Positions 1 to 13,400 of a stretch of DNA of 64,000 nt are shown here, one piece after another. The first letter of the stretch is position 1. Every line of letters starts with the position of its first letter. This DNA comes from Schistosoma haematobium (lineage: Eukaryota; Platyhelminthes; Trematoda; Strigeidida; Schistosomatidae). Where the stretch lies: NCBI RefSeq assembly GCF_000699445.3, contig NC_067200.1, positions 15,692,510 through 15,756,509 on the forward strand, written 5' to 3'. Under the pieces are notes generated by a model. The model saw nothing but the letters and a program-made list of their open reading frames with translations, ran no database searches and was not told the DNA's origin. The position numbers and the translations under genes are program-made.

Positions 1-1407
1 GGATTGGTGCATGCCGTGTTGTATCGGAGAACCTTGCTCTTCCCTTTGTGTATATTGAGACCTATTGCTGCTGAGGCTGCTGCCACACTGTTCGTCTTCT
101 CCTGCATCTGTTGTTGCGTTTGGGATAGAAGGGCCAGATCGTCTGCGAAGTCTAGATCATCCAACTGCATCTTAGATGTCCATTGTATCCCGCGCTTTCC
201 TTCGGACGTTGACGTTTTCATGATCCAGTCGATCACCAGGAGAAAGAGAAAGGGTGAGAGTAAGCAACCTTGCCTAACACCGGTCTTCACTTTGAACGAC
301 TTTGTCAACTGTCCTCCATGCACGATTTTGCAGTGTAATCCATCATATGAGTTCCGTATGATATTGACTATCTTCTGAGGCACGCCGTAGTGTCGAAGAA
401 GTTTCCATAGTGTTGTTCTGTCCACGCTATCAAATGCCTTTTCGTAGTCAATGAAGTTGATGTAGAGTGATGAATTCCATTCAATTGATTGTTCCACAAT
501 GATCCGTAGAGTTGCGATTTGGTCTGTACACGATCTATCCTTACGGAATCCTGCCTGTTGGTCACGAAGTTGGGCGTCTACGCAGTCCTTCATCCTGTTT
601 AACAATACCCTGTTGAAGACTTTTCCCGGTATTGAGAGAAGAGTGATGCCCCTGTAGTTATCACACTTGCTGAGATCGCCTTTCTTCGGTATTTTGATCA
701 GTAGTCCTTCTTTCCAGTCTGTTGGTACTTGTTCCTCATCCCAAATCTTATTGAAGAGAATGTGGAGTATCCGTGCAGTTACCGCTACGTCTGCTTTTAG
801 TGCCTTTGCTGGGATGTTGTCCGGTCCTGCTGCTTTGCCACTCTTGATTTGTCTGATGGCCATGCTGATTTCTTCAATTGTTGGTGGGCCAACATTGATT
901 GGGAGGTCCGTGGGTGCTGCTTCGATGTTGGGTGGGTTCAGTGGAGCTGGTCGATTCAACAGTTCTTTGAAGTGTTCTACCCACCTGTTTTGTTGCTCTT
1001 CAATGTTGGTGATTACCTTGCCTTCCTTGCTTTTCACTGGTCGTTCTGGTTTGTGGCGATTTCCAGAGAGTTTCTTTGTCGTGTCATACAATTGTCTCAT
1101 GTTTCCTTCTCTTGCAGCCTTTTCCACCGTCGTTGCTAAATCTTCCACATATTTACGTTTGTCGGTTCTGATGCTCCTCTTCACCTGTTTGTTTATTTCC
1201 GTGTATTCAGCTTGTGCCTTGGCTTTTTCTGCTCTTGTTCGGCTGGTATTGATCGCTGCCTTCTTGTTCCTCCTTTCTTGAATCTTATCCAGTGTACCAA
1301 CAGTGATCCATTCCTTGTGGTGGTGCTTCTTGTGACCCAGGACCTCATGACATGTTGAAGTGATTGCCTCTTTGATCCCCTTCCAGTTGCTCTCCACAGT
1401 AGCAACC
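1..1407 (-). mobile_element. RTE-clade retrotransposon (Perere-3/SR3-like), linker plus reverse transcriptase, runs off left edge
   Basis: Read on the minus strand, one open frame runs from about 1407 to base 1 with no stop that I could see. It starts in the endonuclease-RT linker ([12 protein letters not shown], then [11 protein letters not shown]) and continues through the RT blocks [43 protein letters not shown] and the catalytic FADD near 140-150. RTE elements copy themselves by target-primed reverse transcription. The copy is 5'-truncated at about 1407 and lacks the endonuclease. Its 3' end is outside. The frame is better preserved than in the related copy at 31203-33972. It lies in the putative intron after the last exon. 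Confidence 0.9.
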
Positions 1408-1525
1408 TGTTGTTAGCGACTAGTTAAAGTATACCTTGGCAAAATTTACTAATTGTCTTTACATGAGAATGATATAGGGATAAAACAGATAATTATGAAG
1501 GTGTAAAAACAACACTCAATCATAC

Positions 1526-2421
1526 TTGGTATTGATAATTTGTATTCTGATGTGTTGCCTGACTAAAATATTGATGTTTCATAGTTGCTTGGCCTTGATT
1601 ATGAGGTGGAGATGCTGATGCCTGTTGGTGATGAGTTAAAGAATGCTGGTGCTGATGCAAATGACAAGGATCTCTTTGATTTGGTAGCATAGCATACATT
1701 TGATTCGATGTAGAATTACTATTCCCACTATCGTTCATATTAGTAGCTATACGAGATGGTATTGGGATAAGATTATCCAACAGGAGACTTTTACTGCCTG
1801 TTGTACCGGTAGGAGTGGAATAACATCGAGTCGGTTGTGGGCATATAAGCTGAGTACTACTACTATAATGGTGATGATGGTGTAAATGATTAGAACATGT
1901 GGAAATGGTAGCATTAGAGGTGGATGATAATTTCGGTGTGCTGTTATTTGACATTTGTATGATAGTATTATTATTTACTTGATAAGATGATCCTATAGAC
2001 GACGATACATTAGAATTGTTATAATGTTGCGATTTCAGGTGTCCAAATCCAATACCAGCATATGGTCGAACTGGTGATGTAATGAACAAAGACTGAGCGA
2101 CATTATGAGTATTGTTGTAATGAAAGTGATTCGGGAAAGTGAACACTGGTAAACGTCTCTGGGAAGAACGTTTACCACCTACACTTAGGGCTAATAGTTT
2201 GCGAGCATCTTCAACAGATTGTGCGCCTAGTAATGGTCGGGTAAACATATCTTTTGGATCCGTAGACGTTGGATGAGATGTGATTGATGCTGCTACTGTT
2301 GCTGATGGTACATATGGAGATTCTGTCGATACGTTGATAACTTTAAGTGGAGACTTTTTGTTTGTATTCGACTCGACTATAACAGACTCTGCAGAAGTTT
2401 TTGTGAGAGACAGCTTTATGC
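1526..2421 (-). CDS. RAPGEF2: RAPGEF exon: Ser/Asn/His/Gln-rich C-terminal region
   Basis: The exon is 896 nt. The acceptor is ATTGTAG before GCATAAAG, and the first two bases complete a Gly codon from the previous exon. The conserved piece is [15 protein letters not shown], a block I associate with RAPGEF2/6 tails. The rest is low complexity: Asn-rich, a His cluster (HLHHHHH), and Gln/His repeats at the end. The frame reaches TGA at 1520-1522, but that TGA lies inside a good donor (CCAA followed by GTATGA), and no AATAAA is visible on this strand between the stop and 1408. I therefore favour splicing to an exon left of the window. If the TGA is real, the protein ends in Gln-Val. Confidence 0.82.
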
Positions 2422-5400
2422 CTACAATAAAAGAGTATAAAAAGTCCCAATAAATAAAAAGTTTACTAGAAAAGAAAAATAGACTGACTTTATTTTAGAT
2501 GGTTCCTACTATGATAGTGGACAGCTAAAGAACCTCGAATTAAGATAATGGAACAGGTATCCAGTACTTATTTGTTTTCTTTTTAGTCACTTTTTGAAAA
2601 TAAGATCTATCGGTGAAATTTCAGATATTTCTAGGGATATTCTTTTGGTGATAATTTAGTTGATGCCAGTCCACTACTAAAACTATGTTCGAACTAAACA
2701 TTGTAAGTTTGTTTGTAAATGTTTGCATCTCCCACTTGTTGATATTAGGAGCTAAAATTGGTAAGTCACTGTAGGGATACATCCAACCTAAGAGGATGAC
2801 TAGATATTCTCTTTTAATCACATGTTTTCTAGCATACCAGTATTATATCAGGCAGTGGAACACAAAACGTGCAAATTATCCTATCTGAGATGTGCCGCAT
2901 CTCAGTGTTGGCGTTCCACGCTGAAACTTGAATCCAGATACTTATCAACTGAAACCCCAACGCGCTATCCACTAACCTACAAATCATTCATGCTTTTTTC
3001 TATCCATGTGAAACATTGAAGTTTTCACGGGGAACAACGACTGTACTTGAAATAAGATCTAAGTTACTCTTAGAACCATTGGGTTTTCACTCAAATCAAC
3101 TAAGAAACCTAATTAGTAAGTGAGAAAATTGGATCTGGCGATCGCTTAACTGATAACCACAACAATCTAAGACGTAGTGAAATCGGACTTGAATACAATG
3201 TATAGTGCTTAAGTTAGGGATATTATTCAATTTTCCTAACCGAAATAGGTGGGGTGTGGTTGGAAACCGATGAAAGAGTAAGTCAAATATTTGACCATCA
3301 AATTTTCCATACAACTGGTGTGTGCAAACCTGGTGACCATGGAAACAACTGTTTGTTATGTTTTGTAAATACATACTAAATTTCACTCAGTTTTAGTCAC
3401 TTATCTAATGTAATAACAATTTAGTTTACTTAATCAAGACTAATCTATACATAAGCCTGATTTGTTCGCATAAAAGTTTTATGTTGCTTGATAACTGATC
3501 CGGATAACAACAAAACCACATACAAAACATATCACAGGACGAAATTTCATCATTACAATACATATAGACTACATAAAATATGTTAATTACAGATTTGTCC
3601 ATAGCTCGAAACTCATCAAAACACTCATGTTGTAGCTGAGTAGACATATTTGAGCAACAACTAATAGATATTCACATGATAAGTTAACCAACTGGATTGG
3701 ACATTCAATGTATCGGAATCCAGAAGTTGAAGGGAATTTTTTACATAGCTTGTGTATAGTCAACAGTGGTCTTGAGTGCTGTTGGACCACGACGCGCAAT
3801 GCTGACTAGTGTTAGGGATGGTTGGAAGAAAGTTAGGGGCGGCCAAACCAAAACGTGGCATCAGTGCTTGAAGTCACTAACTTCTGATCTGAGCCATGTT
3901 GGTAGATGCAGAATCAGTCAGTCAGTAACAACGTAGAACTTCGTACGTACGTACATCAGTTCGAGTTGCCATACCACATTAGCACAGAGATGCAGCTGTC
4001 GATTCCAATTCCGTAGTGGAAGAGGTAGTAAGAGTATAAGCAGTAATCAGAAAGATTAGGGTTTGATGCACACTACTTGGTTGGGGTCCGTGTGACTATC
4101 GTAACCAGTGATTGGAGACTGTGAGTGACATAGCTCAGAATCGATCATAATGGCTTCGGTGTATACACTCTTTGTCTTCCCTTAAACTATGAGATTAAAA
4201 TCGCTTCATATTTTTCTTTCTTCCTGTACTATGTCCTTATATGCGATCTTTCTTTTATATATTACCAACACTGAATTAACTACTTCTATGAATCCAGTGT
4301 TTATCTTGTTGTGCTAATGAGGTATGTCAACTTGGACCGATGCACATATGTGCCTGGTCTTACGTTGTAGCTGACTGACTGTATATAGTCAACAAAAGGA
4401 AGGAAGGAGAAGAATGTAATAAACGATGATTTATAACTCATTCGAAAAAAACGACATGAACTTTAAGTTCTAGATTCAGTGTTATCCACCGACAACTGGA
4501 TAGAATTTATTTCCTACTGTCCACACTGACTCAAGTATAATATTAAAAAAAGATGTGTTTATTTACACACACACTCCCATATATCATTTATTCACTTCAC
4601 ATACAAGTGATAAATGCGAAAAATGCCATTTCTATATAGTAAATAAATACGTAGCATATTTTTTGTGAAGATGATTATCAATTGCACGTATACATGGATA
4701 GAATAGAATCATAGTTAACAAATATGTGTTTGTGAAATCCATGTTCGAAAACTGGTGTTATTTGAAAAACACATAAATTGTCACAAGTCAATCAACTAGC
4801 TATCATCAACACAGGATTTAGTACAAATGTCTATCAGTTCAAATGACCAAATTAATAATGTAGCAATTCATTTACTGAATATACTGGTTAAAGTGTTAGT
4901 CACTACCTTTGACGGCCGCTTACCATTGTGAAAGAGCTGGTGATATTATTCGATTGGATAAATCAAGGTAGAAAGAGAATAGTTTTAATCTGCAATCTAA
5001 TGATTAAGAGTCGGATGACCTAATCAACAAGCTACGATTGTTTTGCACTATCCTAGACAGCGGTGCTTGGAAATGCATATTCAAAAAATCTCTAGTTTGT
5101 GGGTGATATTCACAGTCGATTGATCACACTTAGGGTAATTTTTAAAACCAAGGAGCACTGAACAAATGTATCGCTCTATCACGAGACTTTTTGTAAGTGA
5201 GCACCCACAACCACATCAGAGATCAAACTCAGTACTTTTGGGTATCGTAGCAAAAAATAACTGTTCAGTGCTCTCTAGTTTTCAATGGTACGTTAAGTGA
5301 TATTAATCCGTGACAGAAATCATCTAGAAATTAGAACAGTCTCGACAAAAGCCTTGGATCATCGGTTACAGATTTAGAGTGAACGGTTGATATTTCCGAA

Positions 5401-8400
5401 TTTGGTTAACTTTTGACATGTTTTTTTTGGGGGGCAATTTAATGAACACCGATACTAGCGAAGGGTGCTGTCCATTTTTTAGAACTGAATTTTGGCTTGT
5501 TTATATGTAGAGTTCACACGTTTCGAGGTTTTGTGTCTCAACTGATAACTGAGTTTAATTTTGAGGTGAGGGCGTGTTTCATATATCACATTATTTCAAT
5601 CTGATATCAATATAATTAAATATGCAGGTAGTTCAGTTCATTTTGGTCCAGCTTCATTCACTTTATTTCGAGAAGCCAGGTACTTTCAATAGCTCACACT
5701 CAAAAATTCTAACTCAAAGTCAACTATACGAAACAGTATTTGATACATTAATCACACTGCAGAATTTTCATAAAATCCTATACTTTCCCAAGTAAATTGT
5801 TCAGTAACCGTCACAAATATATTTTTTAAATACACAGGTTGCGAGAGAACAGGTAATCCATGAATTGAAAAGGACACAAAATAACAAATATTCACTAATA
5901 CTTATCCATAGTTTTTCAAAAGAATCGCTACCTTTTAATTTTGTATTATTGTTGGAGGATGGGAGATTGGATGTATATAACTGCTGTGGATCATTTCCTT
6001 CATTAGCAGAACTGTTATTATTGTTGGTAGTAGTGGTACCAGCATTGCCTACTGAAGATACAACAGCGGGTTGGACAGTTCTTGAATCTTTACCACTAGG
6101 TTCAATGCGTGAGGATAATTGAGACAATAATTCCGGATCTTGGACAACTCTTAAATTAGCGAAATACGTACGAATCCGTAAAGTCATCAGCCAACTTTCA
6201 TAAATCTTTTTTGGATTAATTGATGAAGAAATTAGACCAAGATTTGATCGCCGTCGAATACCACCACCGGGGACAATGAACGAGTTAGCTGTAGACAATT
6301 CCACATTGAAACTTCCACTGGAAGGAGTTGTAGGATTCCCATGTTGATGTAGACGCTTGTGTCCAACTAAACAAGAAATTTAATCAAGTTTACATGTAAT
6401 AATAATAATGAATGCAACAGGATGACGAATTTTTACTTTTTAAATCCTGAAGTACCTATTGCAATGAAAATTAGATTTATCAAAATTTTTACTGACTTAT
6501 ACATCAAACAGTTAAACATTTAATCATATAGGTATTTAGCTTAACATATTACAAATTTTAATGTAAAATAAAATATACGAAGGAGTTGGTTGAAACAAAA
6601 TCGAGCGAGATAGAGTATAAGCTGAAAGGAGATATCATTTCATGAAGTAATTGATTGTTAGTCCCAGCCATGGTGGTAGTTATAGAGTACCTGCTTGAGA
6701 TCTGTGTGATAATCGAGACTAATAGTTGGAGGCTTTAAGTTATAATTTGAAATCGGTCTCATTGGCTTCAAAGCATTGATGCTTGTTTGTTCTGACCATT
6801 ACTTTTGTAAAAGGTGTTCTGTATGCACAGTCTTTTCTTCTTTAAAAAATACTGTTGGTACTACAATTATTACGACGCATTAGCTATTCATACTATTATT
6901 TCAACTCGTTGTGCAAATTTGATATGGTGGGTTGGGTTGATGCATATTTGTGCTCCATTTTACATTGATTGTGGTTAACTGTCGAATAAGAACAATTCTG
7001 CGAAGTAATATAAAACAAATTAATTTTAATGATGAAATTAGTAAAGACTTCAAATAAAAGAAAGGACCATCGATATAACGGATAGTTTAAAATATTTTTC
7101 TCTCTCAGGTACACATCGATAATACGTCAATACAATAATAAGACTAGTCACGTAACATCAGAACCAGGATTAACAACCCGGAATAGGGAATGAGATTAAC
7201 ACTAGATGTTAATTGATTCAGTATAATCAGTCACATACAGTGAGTTAGGAGAGGTACGAAAATCAGTCAGTCAGTCAATAACAACGTAGAACTTCGTACG
7301 TACGTACATCAGTTCGAGTTGCCACACCACATTAGCACACAGATGCAGTGGTCGATTCAAATCCCGTAGTTGTAGAAATAGTAAGACTATAAGCAGTAAT
7401 CGGGAAGATTAGTGCTTGGAAATGTTATTTAAAGAGTATAATACAGTGGAATAAATTTGGAAAGAGAAAAAAAGACAACGAGAATCCAGAAGATTAGAAT
7501 TTGGGAGAACACAAAGAATGGATGCTCACACCATTGCAAGCGATTTTGAGCCATGCCATTCAGGGTCTCTAACCATCGGTTGCTATCATCTCGCGGACCC
7601 CAAACAGGTAGTCTACACCTACCAACATGACTCAGTCCACTTGTCAGTGACTTCATGGGTTTGTAACGTGTTTTGGTATGGCCGCCCCTAAATTTCTTCC
7701 AACCTACTACTACACCATAAAATATTGCATGTCGGGGCAGTTGGTGGTTGGGCATACGTAACACGTGTCCCAGCCATCTCAACTGACGAAGTTTCACTAC
7801 GTCATCAATCGATTTGCCATCCTTACCTAGTACCCGTTTCCTAACAACTGTATTACTTACTCGGTGGTCCCAGGATATACGAGCAATGCTTCGAAGACAT
7901 CTATGATCAAATACTAGTAACCTACGAATATCATCTACTCTTACCGGCCATGTTTCACTGCCATAAAGTAGGACGGAACAAACTGCTGCACAGTAAACCC
8001 GTCCTTTGGTTGATAGACGGATATCTCGCCTACGCCATGAATGACGCATGTTGGCAAAAGCTAGTCGAGCCTTCTGTATCCGTGCTGAGATTTCGTCACA
8101 CACCAGACCACAAAGGCTGATGAGATTTCCAAGATAAGTGAAGCGATCGACACGCTCAATTACTTCACTCCCTATCATTAGTTCGAGTGTCGATGCAACC
8201 CAATCCTGAAGCAACATTTTGCATTTCGAGGGGGAGAATCGCATGCCGAACATGCTTGCATTGTTGCTTAGAGTGGTCAGAAGACTCTGCATTTTGTCAG
8301 CGTCTTCACCAAATAATCACATATTTAATAGCTGGTAAGCCAAGTGCTTGTTCGTCCACGCTCAGTTGCCAATCATATTTCAGTTTCACTATCACATATT

Positions 8401-10394
8401 AATTTCAATAGTTGAGATCATGAGTCAATTGAAGCTAGACCATCATGGAAAACCTAGAAGCACTGGACGGCCGTTTCGCCCTACGATGAGACTCTTCGGC
8501 AGTGCGCATCCACGATCCCGCCTCGTGAGATTCGAACCCAGAACCTATCAGTCTCGCGCGCGAGCGCTTAACCACTAGACCACTGAGCCGGTATCCAATT
8601 GTGTTAATGTCTAACTTCAACAAATCCACACGGTTGAGCGACGCATACACCATTGTCTCCAGAGCTCGAAGCGCAAAACTGATGGGTCCTGGGTTCGAAT
8701 CCCGAGAGGCGAGATCGTGGATGCACACTGTTGAGGAGTCCCACAATAGGACGAAACGGCCGTCCAGTGCTTCCAGGTTTTCCATGGGGGTCTAGCTTCA
8801 ATTGGCTCATGACCTCAACTATTGGAATTACTATAATATCCACAAAACCCCTTATCACATATTACTGAGAAAATCTATATTCAGATTGCAGGTGACCGTA
8901 GAATGTAGGACGAGAGTTTTATTTTGATTGAAACTCATCAACTAGATGTAAATTCCAGGGTTAATGTTCACGTTGAGATAACAACGCAGTACATTACTTT
9001 AAACACTATCAATATACTGAATAGTTGTAACTAAAAGGGAATATCGAGATAATCCACAAATGATGCATATATCCCAATAAGAACTGATCGATTGTAGTTC
9101 CTAGTATCAACAAGTATGGATGTGTCTAGACTAATTTGACTGATGTTTTGTAACATATCATAAAAACGTTGGATTTATTATATTTTGCAGATACTAACAA
9201 ATAGCTTGCATTTCCCTACACAATCTAGAAAAAAAATCAATAAATTCTTGCCATATTCTGTGTCATCACACAGTAAATTTTCCAAAACTGTTTATGATTA
9301 ATGTATTTTAAGGTAGGATGATGTATAGACTTGTGCAACACACACAGAAAAGGCGTAAACCGATAAAGGTTCAAAATCTTGCCTTCATTACGTAGAACAC
9401 TTAGCAAGAACATTAGTCACTAGATCGTTTTATAATATGAAAACGATATCTCGAAGACAGTGATGGCTGAATATATGTGATTTTTAATGGTTACACTAAA
9501 TCGGTTGTACAAGGGTAAGGCAAAGATAAACAAACCAAAAGATTCATTTTGATAGGTTACCGCGTAATAAACTTGAACGGAGGGAGAAGAACGTTTTTGG
9601 TTAGCTAAGGTTATCATATAAAATTAGAGAATTTTCCAATCATAACTTTTACAAACTCAGAACAAATTTTGAAAACTATTGAATAAGCTATAATTCCTCG
9701 AGAACTTTTCAAGTTTTGAGAAAGATAGAGGAAATGCTTACAGTATCCTGACTTGATGTGCATTAGTCTAAAGGTAATAATGGGATCTGACTGAAGAAAA
9801 GTTAAAATGTCAAATTCAACGACTATATATATACCACTCAATTCCATGGGAAAATATGAACAGGAAGTTAATAAGATTACATACGAGCTATACAAAAATA
9901 ATCGATGTGAACAGAAGCTAATAAATTCTTGCTGAGGAGTCCCACAAAAGAACGAAACAGCCGTCCACTGATTCCAGGTTTTCCATGGTGGTCTAGCTTC
10001 AACTGACTCATGATCTTAACCATTTAAATTCTTAGTTGTTTAAACCTTCAAAAGTATTATAAAATAGATCTTGTATAAAGTTGGAGAGCAACTTTTTTTC
10101 TAAAATATTGTTATTTCTCAAAAGACTGGGGTAGATCAGCATTCACATCATTTTAGTTTTTGCTAACAAACCACTCACAAGCCTCTTAAGTAAAAATCAT
10201 AGGAAGGAAAGAAAAGTAAAAACACTGCCCACCGTTAAAACCACTCGAAACATTAGTCGGATTCATAGGATTCGCATCAAAGTTAAGTGTGCTTTCACGT
10301 TGTTGTTGTTGTTCACTATCGTCAAGAGAATTTGAATGACTGAATTTCACTTCAACCATATCGTGTTCTGACCAATTAGAATCTGCACTAGCAC

Positions 10395-10448
<54 letters not shown>

Positions 10449-13400
10449 GGTTTGTTTGATTGGAGTTATTCATCGATGTAAGATTTGAAAAGTACGATTT
10501 TGGATTTATAGATGAAACAGAAGCGACTGCTTTAAGCGCGCTTAAATTGGCACCAGCACGTGCACGTCCGACAGCACCACCAGTACGACCGCGATATGGA
10601 GTAGTGCATAAATCATAATCAACATTACACATCCGACAAATGGCACGAACCTAGGAAGTAAGAATAAAAGATGTTCGAAAACAACATGAGCAACAGCAGC
10701 CACAATGACAACGTAGGAATGAGAAATAGTTACATTTAAGGGAAAATTTCATGTAAACATAACTGTGAAACAGCAAAAACACTTAAGCAGAGAGAACTTA
10801 TGAAGAATTTTCATGGTGACAAGTACAACGCAGATTTTTCAAATACACAAGATTCTCAAAGACAAGGTCCTGTTACATAGTCACACGATGATTTTTAGTG
10901 TTTTAGTTTGAGTTCGATAATTCTGCCGTAGAATTTATGCACAGAATCGGACTCAATGTAGTTGCATCTCGAAATGATATCAACTGAAAATTATCTTACC
11001 TTTAATAAACACCTGTATATTGACGTAAATGTAAACACTGAAAGTCAGTGCATGGGAGAATATGTCCGTGCAACATACAAAAACAAATATGCTGATTAAT
11101 TGAAATAAAACAGCACGGAAGACATACTACAGCTTATGAAGTAGGTTCATTGAAAGTTGAAAGAAAACAATAAAATCTGAGAAAAATAATTCAGTCATTG
11201 TATTTAATTATGTCAGTATCTTTTTTTCTGTTTCCTTAAATACGCCATAATACAAGTCAGTCAGTCAGTCAATAACAACGTAGAACTTCGTACGTACGTA
11301 CATCAGTTCGAGTTGCCACACCACATTAGCACACAGATGCAGTGGTCGATTCAAATCCCGTAGTTGTAGAAATAGTAAGACTATAAGCAGTAATCGGGAA
11401 GATTAGTGCTTGGAAATGTTATTTAAAGAGTATAATACAGTGGAATAAATTTGGAAAGAGAAAAAAAGACAACGAGAATCCAGAAGATTAGAATTTGGGA
11501 GAACACAAAGAATGGATGCACCTGCTCACACCATTGCAAGCGATTTTGAGCCATGCCATTCAGGGTCTCTAACCATCGGTTGCTATCATCTCGCGGACCC
11601 CAAACAGGTAGTCTACACCTACCAACATGACTCAGTCCACTTGTCAGTGACTTCATGGGTTTGTAACGTGTTTTGGTATGGCCGCCCCTAAATTTCTTCC
11701 AACCTACTACTACACCATAAAATATTGCATGTCGGGGCAGTTGGTGGTTGGGCATACGTAACACGTGTCCCAGCCATCTCAACTGATGAAGTTTCACTAC
11801 GTCATCAATCGATTTGCCATCCTTACCTAGTACCCGTTTCCTAACAACTGTATTACTTACTCGGTGGTCCCAGGATATACGAGCAATGCTTCGAAGACAT
11901 CTATGATCAAATACTAGTAACCTACGAATATCATCTACTCTTACCGGCCATGTTTCACTGCCATAAAGTAGGACGGAACAAACTGCTGCACAGTAAACCC
12001 GTCCTTTGGTTGATAGACGGATATCTCGCCTACGCCATGAATGACGCATGTTGGCAAAAGCTAGTCGAGCCTTCTGTATCCGTGCTGAGATTTCGTCACA
12101 CACCAGACCACAAAGGCTGATGAGATTTCCAAGATAAGTGAAGCGATCGACACGCTCAATTACTTCACTCCCTATCATTAGTTCGAGTGTCGATGCAACC
12201 CAATCCTGAAGCAACATTTTGCATTTCGAGGGGGAGAATCGCATGCCGAACATGCTTGCATTGTTGCTTAGAGTGGTCAGAAGACTCTGCATTTTGTCAG
12301 CGTCTTCACCAAATAGAACTATATCATCAGCATATTCCAAGTCAACAAGTGAATCTCCTGGTAGAAGTTCAACCCTTGGAAATTTAGATGAGGAAAGTGT
12401 TATCTCTAAAAGTACGTCAATGACAAAGTTAAACAAGAATGGAGAGAGTGGATAGCCCTGACGAACACCACTTGAGGTAATCAATTCTGATGACAGTTCG
12501 CCATAAGCTCTCATTCGACCAGTTGTGTTCGAGTAGAGAGCCTTTACAAAATTAATGTACTTCTTTGGTACTCCTTTCAATGACAAACACTGCCGTAGAA
12601 CCTTACGATCGACAGAGTCGAATGCTGCCTTAAGGTCGAGAAATACTACCATTGTGGGGCGTCTGAATGTGTGTCTGTGTTCTAGAGCCTGACGTAGTGT
12701 GAATATGTGGTCTATACAACAACGTCCAGGTCGAAAATCAGACTGATTTTCTCTAGTCTGATCTTCACGAGCTTTAGTTAGGCGTCGAAGTATTATTGAA
12801 GCTAATATTTTAGACACTATATAAGCCAAACTGATTCCCCTGTGATTGTCACAAGAGGACTTTTGTCCTTTCTTATAGACTGGCACAATCAGCGATTGGG
12901 ACCAGTCAGTTGGGATTATGTCCAGTTCCCAGGTTATACCTAAGACCTCGGTCAATCTCACTGCTAATACTGAACCACCATCCTTAAAAATCTCAGGAGT
13001 GAACCTGTCAGAGTTGGTTTTTTGTTTTGACATGGTAATGTCAAATGAATGACGCTACTCGGATCCTGTATGCGCGTTTCGGAGACGCAGCCCACATCGA
13101 TGGCGCGAGATTGTAAAGTCCTAGCTAAGGAAGGCTGTTGTCCTATTTGGCACAATGTTCGTACGTTAAAACCTCCTACGTGTAGTTTAGAGCGTGGTTT
13201 CAGGAGACCAGGAATAACGTTTCGCGTACTCGAATCGTTTGCCCTAGCGATGCAAGGTGAAAAAAGGACGTGAGGAGGGTTAGTTGTGGAGATAAGAGAG
13301 TTATTAGGAGGTGTAAGAAGTATTTGAATGTGACCAACTTGGTCCAGTGTGCTGTTACACGGGTATGAGGGCTGGTGTCACCTCCCGGCTGCCCACACCG

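Larger units (their letters stand above)
2422..5931 (-). other. RAPGEF intron, 3.5 kb
   Basis: It holds a tRNA-like relic near 2880-2995, a 5'-truncated SR2-like insertion with a second insertion nested in it (3766-4383), and a decayed hammerhead-type repeat near 5150-5290. The remaining A+T-rich sequence (4400-5140 and 5300-5930) shows no gene or repeat that I can name. Confidence 0.85.
8390..8864. repeat. Inverted pair of hammerhead-type SINEs inserted as one unit, 12-bp flanking repeats
   Basis: TATCACATATTA occurs at 8390-8401 and 8853-8864. Between them lie two copies of the same short repeat in opposite orientation (minus 8402-8625, plus 8626-8852), 5' ends facing. A single pair of flanking repeats suggests one insertion event of a dimer. 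Confidence 0.7.
6367..10232 (-). other. RAPGEF intron, 3.9 kb
   Basis: It contains an old SR2-like tail (6650-6985), an SR2-like 3' half (7260-8317), an inverted pair of hammerhead-type repeats (8402-8852) and a short retroposed copy (9931-10024). Nothing recognisable was seen in 8865-9920. Confidence 0.85.

Noticed and set aside
667..1281. 204-codon plus-strand frame with hydrophobic residues
   Set aside because: It is the antisense of the RTE reverse transcriptase read on the minus strand at 1-1407; the sense frame carries all RT motifs.
8560..8600. Functional tRNA gene at the SINE head
   Set aside because: A and B boxes are good but the acceptor stem does not close and the same head recurs with hammerhead sequence attached.
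10396..10446. CRISPR-like or satellite array
   Set aside because: A simple trinucleotide run in a coding exon; no spacers, and the genome is animal.
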